NCBI GenBank assembly: GCA_025399215.1
Contig: MU621113.1
Coordinates: 47,294 to 111,293, forward strand
Source: Globomyces pollinis-pini
Lineage: Eukaryota; Chytridiomycota; Chytridiomycetes; Rhizophydiales; Globomycetaceae
DNA length: 64,000 bases
Direction: 5' to 3'
Both the position numbers and the translations under genes were made by a program. How positions within the stretch are numbered: the first letter of the stretch is position 1; each line of letters starts with the position of its first letter. Under the pieces are notes generated by a model. It did not search any database. It had not been told where the DNA came from and was given only the letters and a program-made list of their open reading frames with translations. Of the stretch, positions 58,133 through 64,000 are shown piece by piece.

Positions 58133-58596
58133 TTAAAGCAAAGCAGCAATGACAGCAACAGTTCCAATAATGGTAGCTGGTACGGCATTATATGCTCCAG
58201 AGACAGTCCAGCCAGGATAAGGACCATCATCAATACCAGTGTTTGCATAACTTGCAGGGAAGGTCAAGTTAGTTGGGTTAAGACCAGCAGCATTACAAGT
58301 TTGCATAATCTTTGGAACCTGAACTTTTTGGAATTTAGTTTGAACTTCAGCATTTCCAGGACATTGAGAATAACATTGACCGACATAAACTTGTTGATAA
58401 CATAAACATTCATTGAAATAATTCAAATGTTTGTGAAGATGTCCACAAGTACTAATATGATCAATAAACTAAAAACTTACGCGATTTTGTATTCTTCCAT
58501 TACTTTTAAACATGGTTGAAAGTTTGTCAAGGAACAATCTTGATTTTGAGCAGATACGGTAGCAACGAGAGCAGAAACAATTAATTGAGTGAACAT
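58133..58596 (-). CDS. small secreted Cys-rich, probably GPI-anchored protein, copy 1
   Basis: Two exons over a 28-nt intron near 58454-58482 give about 143 residues. Signal peptide MFTQLIVSALVATVSAQNQDC; then eight or so Cys in a pattern shared with the neighbour (NECLCYQQV … CYSQCPGNA … CNAAGLNP). The C-terminus NAVPATIIGTVAVIAALL is a hydrophobic tail after small residues, fitting a GPI signal. No known domain is recognised; the CLCYQ and QCPGN spacing could be compared with fungal CFEM-like surface proteins, but the CFEM pattern is not evident. Tandem paralogue of 59009-59471. Confidence 0.78.
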
Positions 58597-59008
58597 TTCT
58601 TTTTGAATTTTGTAATAATATCAATTGAAATGAGTTTGATTTTATATTAAAATCCATTATTTATTTATTGATTTATTTTGACAACAAATAATATGGTAAG
58701 ATGACTGAAATCGATTTAGATGACGAATGATTTGTGTGGGGTAGTAATTGATATGGTTATGATTTGGTTTATGAGATTGAATGTAATTGGTTTTGCTTTC
58801 TTGATCTTGATTTTTTACTATAAAGACTGTTTGGGGTAAACAAATCATTACTTTTCCATATAAACAAGTAAATCAGATGATACTTATAATAAGAATAACA
58901 AATTGAAGTTCATTTATGTTAAAGATGTGCGCGTAATTTCATGACAAGTTTTATTTTTTCAAAATCTACAATGGATATTTTCGAATCTTCAAAAAATACA
59001 GATTGATA

Positions 59009-59471
59009 TTAAATCAATGCTGCAAAAGCTGCAGATAAAGCAATTGAATGTCCAATGGTAACCTTTAATTCAGACGAAACAGGTAATGGACCATCATTGA
59101 TTCCTGTTCCTACCCAACTGGCTTGTACAGGTAAATTGTTTGGATCAAGTCCTGCATTACTACATACTGCTCGAATTTGTGGTAGTACAACACTTTGATA
59201 ACTTGCTTGTAATCCTGCATTACCTGGACATTGTTGATAACAATTTCCATTTGCTACTGCTTGATAACATAGACATTCTTTAAAATAGTTTGGATGATTA
59301 CGAAGAGTATCACAAGTACTTTGATGAGTAAAAAAATTTCTTTATAACTTACTTTTTCTTATAATCTGCTACTACCGTTTGACATGCACCAAAATTTGTT
59401 TGATTACAATCTTGATTTTGTGCAGATACGGATGCAATCAGTAACATTGGTACCATCAATTGAGAAATCAT
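59009..59471 (-). CDS. small secreted Cys-rich, probably GPI-anchored protein, copy 2
   Basis: Starts MISQLMVPMLLIASVSAQNQDC, with a short intron near 59325-59352 at the position used in copy 1. It shares SAQNQDC-x2-TNF, NYFKECLCYQ, CYQQCPGNAGLQ, and TGINDGP with it. Ends in a hydrophobic segment IALSAAFAALI, a likely GPI-attachment signal. The two genes are about 410 bp apart in the same orientation and clearly arose by tandem duplication. Function unknown; a cell-wall or surface role is inferred from the topology only. Confidence 0.78.
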
Positions 59472-59840
59472 CTTTTTTTTGTAAAGAACAAGTGGATTAT
59501 TGTGAATTCTAAAAAAATCATTTTGTCGATTGTTTACGTAAACAAATAATATTGAAATGAAAGATGATTTGAATTTATTGAATAATTGTCTATTATATAT
59601 GTATCTGTGCAGAAATGGTTGTGGTAAATACGAATGAGATACCATTTTAAGCTTTTTTATATCTACAAAGTCTCAAAATATACATTCTTTAGCATTTACA
59701 ATTTGGATATATACCAAATGATATTTTAAAAATATAAATCACGGTTGGGTGTGAATTGTATTTAGTAATCTGATAATCTGACCCGTGGAGTTTTAAACCA
59801 ACTCATTTGAATCTTTTTCACATTTCACACCAAACTCAAG

Positions 59841-60825
59841 ATGAATTCGACATCTAAAGATGATTCTGATACTAAAATGTAAATGTAGGATCAATTGTAA
59901 TCTTTGTTTTTAGGAGTGAATTGCAAGGTATGTCAAAAGTTTTCATTTTACATAGTAGAGGATTTTAAGTGTCCAATTTGTTTGGATCAAATCGTAAAAA
60001 CTACAATTACTTCAGAAGTAAATTTAAAACTCTTTTGAATTGATGTTTATCAGTGTATGCATAGATTTTGTCATGAATGTATCTACAATTACCTTCGTGT
60101 AGTCAAACATGATAAACATGAATCATGTCCAATTTGTCGTTGTAAATTAACTAGGAGGTTAGATAGATATTTATTTTACTTTTAGATCCTTGAGAGATGA
60201 TACACGGTTTGATGAATTAATAAGATTATTTGGTGTTCGTGGGAATGAAGTATCACCAGTATAATCTATTATTAATCCGATAATAGACAATGAAAATTGA
60301 TACGATGGATATAGTGCATGGTTTGAAACGCCAGAGGGAATTGTTGGAGGTATATCTAACTATCTAAACTCGCACAGACCAAAAAGAATACAAAACCATT
60401 CAGTAAAACCAACCAGTAACTACTTATAAATAGACGATAGAACAATTAATTATGAAGATATTGAATCACTGAATTCTAGCAGTACCGCTTCCCTTCAAAC
60501 CGAGAGAAAACCTTTCAAAAAGTCCAAACCATTAAGACCACTAAAGTACAAATCAAAGGGAGGCAAAGTTTATAACTGTTTACCACATCCATCAAACAAA
60601 TCTCCCAAGAATGCTGCTCCATTGAGTCCTACTAGTCCTTTAAAAATCATGATTGGTTTTGATTTTGATGTCAAGGAAATGAAAAAACGTGTTCAAGAAG
60701 CACTAAGTATTTCACCAACTACACCCGTTTGTTTAGGAATTAAAAACTCGACGGTTAAAAACTCAAAGTACAAATGGCTGGACGATAAAGATGGACTACC
60801 GAACTTGGAGGTAAATGGAAACTAG
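59841..60825 (+). CDS. RING1-like (Polycomb PRC1-type) RING E3 ubiquitin ligase
   Basis: Short exons join across 25-36-nt introns. MNSTSKDDSDTKMSELQEDF leads into the RING: [43 protein letters not shown]. It is followed directly by RRSLRDDTRFDELIRLFGVRGNE, the post-RING segment (R-S-L-R-x-D-x-x-F-D-x-L-I) specific to the RING1/RNF2 family. The C-terminal half (60460-60825) is Lys/Pro/Ser-rich, ending in GFDFDVKEMKKRVQEAL and a YKWLDDKDGLP segment; a canonical RAWUL fold is not obvious. RING1 monoubiquitinates H2A in PRC1. Exact exon borders near 60270-60430 are uncertain. Convergent with GCN5, 81 bp apart. Confidence 0.8.
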
Positions 60826-60906
60826 TTTATAAATACCTAGAAAACTGAAGAAATATTTTATAAAATATAATAAACTCTTGTGCATTATAATGTATTATCA
60901 TTTTCT

Positions 60907-62395
60907 TTAAACTACCCTCATTTCTATCTGAAGGATTTTAAATCGTTCCTTAAACCATTTCTCCAGTTTTGATGCACTTGTGATGTTTAATCAATACCAA
61001 TTTACCATTTCACATATGTAGAACCATCTTGGTTATAAAGTCGACAATTTGTCCAGATTAAATTCACATCATTCGTAAATTCTTCCACAGTTTGATACTT
61101 GTTGGACTCTATATTTTCAGCCAATGTTCTTAAATCTTGGAATTAAAATCTTTTTAGTTTACCCATTGGGTTTTTTATCACGTCATAATAATCAGGAACA
61201 CCTTGACCGTAAACAACAGTTTTTCTTACCTGCAACTGGTTCAACAAAAGGCCAAGAATGTGTGCTTTCCTATCATTTAGTTTTTACAACTCTGTATACA
61301 TGTAACTCATCCAGTAATTTTTTCATAAATATATACAGTGGCCCTCTGTGCCGTGGTGTTGGTCGATGAGACCTAAATAATGATGAATGAAATTCTTTGA
61401 TACATTAATCCAGCATTTGGCACCCAACCGGCATCTCCTAAAACAGGATTAATTATCCATCAAACTTACTCAAACCAGGCACTAAGTTCGGGTCTAATGA
61501 TCCACTAACTCCAAAATCAATTCCTTTATACACTTTTGCTGAGTTCAATGTTGCCTCTTTGATCTTTTTGAATACTGCCCATCTTTGTGCAGCAACTATG
61601 GTAGCTGAATCCAAATATTTCATTTTTTCAATCATGGTACACTATCATCAGACTTGAAATGTAACCTACTTGCATGATAGTTCCACCTTCGTAATCTTTA
61701 ATGTATCCCATCCACACTGCTCTATCCAATGTAATATCTGTTGTAAACCCCTAATTTTAATCATTAATTTCGAAAACCTGTTTCTTAAAGTAACCAATAG
61801 CATAGTTATCAGCATATGTTAAAAAATATTTGGAATTATGAGCTGTCATGACATGGTCTATATAAATTATCAAAAAGGGTGTTTACCTTTGACGTGTGCC
61901 ATAAGTCTTGATCCATACCCCTGAACTTGGCAAGTTGTATCTATGGCACAAAAAACAATCTAATGTGTATATAAAAATCAGCATTGAATTACTTCTGCAA
62001 ATCGTCGATCATCAAATGGTTTGTAGGTTATTCCTCCCAACACTGTTCTTGGATGTTTTACAACTACCATTGCAATATGAGATCTAAATTCAATATTTAA
62101 GCAATCTACTTGTCAAAGACCAATTTTGCAATATATTCTTTGGGCATATTGGGTAATTGTTTTTGGAAAATTGATCGTAATCCAGTTAGTAATATCATAG
62201 ATTCATCAGTCGAATCATTTGCAACAACTCGAAATGTAACTGCACCTTCAGATTCTTCTTTGATAGCCTTTGTAATTTTTGACTGACCAATCAACTTCAA
62301 AAAAAAAAGCTTACATTTGACAAATCTGTTCCGGGAGTATCTTCAATCCCTTCTACTTCATCATCATCCACCTCATTTTCTCTCGATCTCTTCAT
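60907..62395 (-). CDS. GCN5: histone acetyltransferase GCN5 (KAT2)
   Basis: [22 protein letters not shown] opens a short acidic leader. The GNAT domain follows: [88 protein letters not shown] (Q-x-x-G-x-G/A acetyl-CoA loop and catalytic Glu in FAEIVF), [35 protein letters not shown] bromodomain at the C-terminus is split over short exons: [73 protein letters not shown], ending EMRVV. It acetylates H3 in SAGA/ADA. The layout equals yeast Gcn5 without the metazoan PCAF N-domain. Start codon 41 bp from SDHAF3. Confidence 0.94.
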
Positions 62396-62436
62396 GCTAC
62401 CAAAGTTGGTTTTTTTTTCAATTTTTAACTTGTCAA
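62396..62436. promoter_or_regulatory. 41-bp bidirectional spacer GCN5 / SDHAF3
   Basis: Only 41 bp separate the divergent start codons. It contains a run of T and the word CAATTTTTAACTTG. Transcription start sites must lie at or inside the facing coding regions, or the UTRs are extremely short. Confidence 0.55.
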
Positions 62437-62756
62437 ATGTTGAGTCTTTATCGTTCTATACGAAAATTACATCGAAACCTTCCACCAGGTTTGAATTTAA
62501 AGATTTACGATTAGAATTAGAAGTACTGGGAAATGCATATCTTAAATCAGAATTCAAAAGACATAAAACAGCCGATAGTAAATTCTTGATTCAATTTAAA
62601 AAAGAATGGGAAAGTTATCATCAAACTTTGTTATCTCAGATACACGATGAATCTAAAATTGGAAAGTCATTAGAGAAAGACAAGTTGAATAATTTATCAA
62701 ATGCTCAATGGGGTCAACTTTACGAATTAAAAAAAACTACAACAATGAAACCTTGA
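62437..62756 (+). CDS. SDHAF3: succinate dehydrogenase assembly factor 3 (LYR protein)
   Basis: Exons 62437-62488 and 62515-62756 over a 26-nt intron give 97 codons. Starts [35 protein letters not shown]: the LYR motif ([14 protein letters not shown]) and the [13 protein letters not shown] block match ACN9/SDHAF3. It continues FKKEWESYHQTLLSQ. Matrix LYR protein that protects the SDHB iron-sulfur subunit during complex II assembly. Typical length is 110-135 residues in other species; this is near the short end. The frame is lost without the intron, which would leave a false upstream ORF. Confidence 0.9.
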
Positions 62757-63052
62757 TGGACTATTTAAATACATCTCTTGTAAAATATTCTCTTTCCATT
62801 TCAAAGTCTTTCCTGATGTTGTCTATCTGAACTATTATTAAATTAGATGAGTATGATTCATAGTAGTATTGATGGGGTGATCCATTAAACTACTTTATTT
62901 TAATTGAACCGACCTCCTTAAAGTCACTTCCTTTTAGAGACTATAAATTAAATCACCTAAGACTTTTGGTGACGGTATTTATAGAGAAGAATCAAAATGT
63001 AAAGCAATAGAAATATTATAAGAAAACTTTATTCATCTATCAATAACCAAAT
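62757..63052. other. convergent intergenic region
   Basis: About 300 bp between the stops of SDHAF3 and the transporter gene. AT-rich; an AATAAA-like word is not at an obvious position, and no gene is seen. Confidence 0.4.
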
Positions 63053-64000
63053 TTACTTGAGGTCTGCCTTTTCAGCGTCTCCTTGAACGGATTCAGCTGG
63101 GAATTCAACAATAGTCAAAGCACAGATACCAGAAACACCTGCGAAACAACCTGCAATCAACAGTGAAGTGTTGAAATCTGGAACTGCAAATACAATGAAT
63201 TGAACAATAAATTGGGCAGTACAGATAAACATGTTCATCATACCAAATTGAACTCCGGTAGATAAACCACCATCACTGGAGTTGTAACGACCAACAATGG
63301 CGAATGGGAAAGCGTTCATGACTGACATTTGAACACCCATAAGTGTGATAAAGATGAAAGCATAGGTCTTGTCAAAGAAGATGTTGGTTCCAACCAAGAT
63401 AGCACATCCAAGGAATAAACCTGCTGCGTAGATATATTTGACACTCTTGAGAATTCCGTTAAAGAGCAAGTAACCAAAGAGAATACCAAACACAATTTGT
63501 ACAACATTTTGAAGAGATGAAGCATCACCTGCTGCCTTGTTGGCTTCAATACCAATAGCATGTAAATCTGCTGGACAGTCTGGACCAATTGGAAGAACAC
63601 ATCCCTTGTAAACGTTTTCAATAACCCAGGAGGTAGCGTGAGGCCAGAAAGAGAACAAAGCAGCCCATGAGAAGAATTGAGTAGCAAAGATGGATGCCAA
63701 TTTACGATCAATGTTGGAAATGTTTTTGAAGACAATGGTGAATGGTTCAGCAAGGGAAAGTTTCTTATCATCTTTAGGAACATAGACTTGTTCAGTACCA
63801 AAGTAAGACACCATGGAAATGAAGAAAACGTTAAGAGCAAGAGCGGTGATGGTGAGGTAAGGTAAAGTTTCCAAATTGTTTTTGTACAAGTTAGCTTGAA
63901 GTTGTCCACCAATGATACCACCAGTACCTTGACAAGCGACAGCCATCAATTGAGCAGTGTTTTGTAAATGTGCAGGAACCATATCGGAACAGTAAGAACG
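63053..64000 (-). CDS. MFS transporter, SLC45/sucrose-transporter (GPH)-like, partial
   Basis: The frame is open to the right window edge (RSYCSD-MVPAHLQNTAQLMAV), so the 5' part is missing and the ATG at 63982 is internal. At least seven hydrophobic segments are visible. GTGGIIGGQLQ resembles the cytoplasmic-loop region. The block VMNAFPFAIVGRY … GLSTGVQFGMMNMFICTAQFI matches the helix 10-11 signature of GPH/SLC45 and plant sucrose carriers (PFALxxRY … GxxxGVLNxxxxxPQ). Probably a proton-coupled sugar transporter. C-ending codons and no introns in this part suggest high expression. Confidence 0.8.
   Translation of the reverse strand, partial: RSYCSDMVPAHLQNTAQLMAVACQGTGGIIGGQLQANLYKNNLETLPYLTITALALNVFFISMVSYFGTEQVYVPKDDKKLSLAEPFTIVFKNISNIDRKLASIFATQFFSWAALFSFWPHATSWVIENVYKGCVLPIGPDCPADLHAIGIEANKAAGDASSLQNVVQIVFGILFGYLLFNGILKSVKYIYAAGLFLGCAILVGTNIFFDKTYAFIFITLMGVQMSVMNAFPFAIVGRYNSSDGGLSTGVQFGMMNMFICTAQFIVQFIVFAVPDFNTSLLIAGCFAGVSGICALTIVEFPAESVQGDAEKADLK

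Noticed and set aside
58657..58848. 63-codon minus-strand ORF upstream of the secreted protein gene.
   Set aside because: Simple AT-rich composition and no domain; it lies in the promoter interval between the tandem paralogues.
63316..63921. 201-codon ORF in another frame of the transporter gene.
   Set aside because: Overlaps the transporter frame that carries the SLC45-like signature; no independent homology.

Overview
This is a eukaryotic nuclear window, AT-rich and gene-dense, with about 40 genes on both strands. It is best explained as an early-diverging, flagellated (zoosporic) fungus or close fungal relative such as a chytrid, rozellid or aphelid. The fungal signal comes from a HAL/NPR-type protein kinase (22436-24191), a White-collar-1-type LOV photoreceptor (52966-54779), a fungal-looking HSP90 and a Hal2-type nucleotidase. 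The flagellar signal comes from IFT22/RABL5 (20089-20784) and nephrocystin-4 (29895-34947). Naming the genus would need a database search.

Most genes are cut by extremely short GT-AG introns, mostly 21-35 nt and many 23-28 nt. Exons therefore look like disconnected short ORFs that end in stops just after a GT. Joining exons across these introns restores recognisable proteins in the correct phase (for example OTUD6, SRP14, SmD1, SDHAF3). Stop codons are standard. Intronless exceptions are HSP90, the MEKHLA-domain gene and the Crinkler-like gene.

Layout. 1-8.4 kb: partial FG-GAP protein, OTUD6 deubiquitinase, sulfatase-fold membrane transferase, APC3/CDC27, mitochondrial uL13. 8.4-15.1 kb is the accessory region: two paralogous single-pass membrane proteins, one with a cytoplasmic SH3 domain, enclose a repeat-rich tract. 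In that tract an intronless Crinkler-like nuclease-kinase gene lies between two diverged direct repeats, with a large inverted repeat nearby. 15.2-24.2 kb: SmD1, SRP14, CAF-1 p60 head-to-head with primase, IFT22, VPS26, HAL-type kinase. 24.3-35 kb: PSMD5, TLDc protein, 3'(2'),5'-bisphosphate nucleotidase, a small basic protein, NPHP4. 35-41.3 kb: a secreted protein with micro-exons, an unknown gene, an NSE1-like RING protein, OSBP-family lipid transfer protein, VMS1/ANKZF1. 41.3-52.7 kb: SEC24, cystathionine gamma-lyase, ankyrin-RasGEF, ABHD10-like hydrolase, syntaxin. 52.9-57.9 kb: WC-1 head-to-head with a MEKHLA (PAS-like) gene, then HSP90 with a perfect heat-shock element. 58-64 kb: two tandem secreted, probably GPI-anchored proteins, a RING1-like E3, GCN5, SDHAF3 and a partial sugar-transporter-like gene.

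Functional groupings include replication-coupled chromatin assembly (CAF-1 p60 with primase), chromatin modification (RING1-like with GCN5), membrane traffic (VPS26, SEC24, syntaxin, OSBP), protein quality control (HSP90, VMS1, PSMD5, OTUD6) and light sensing (WC-1, possibly MEKHLA).
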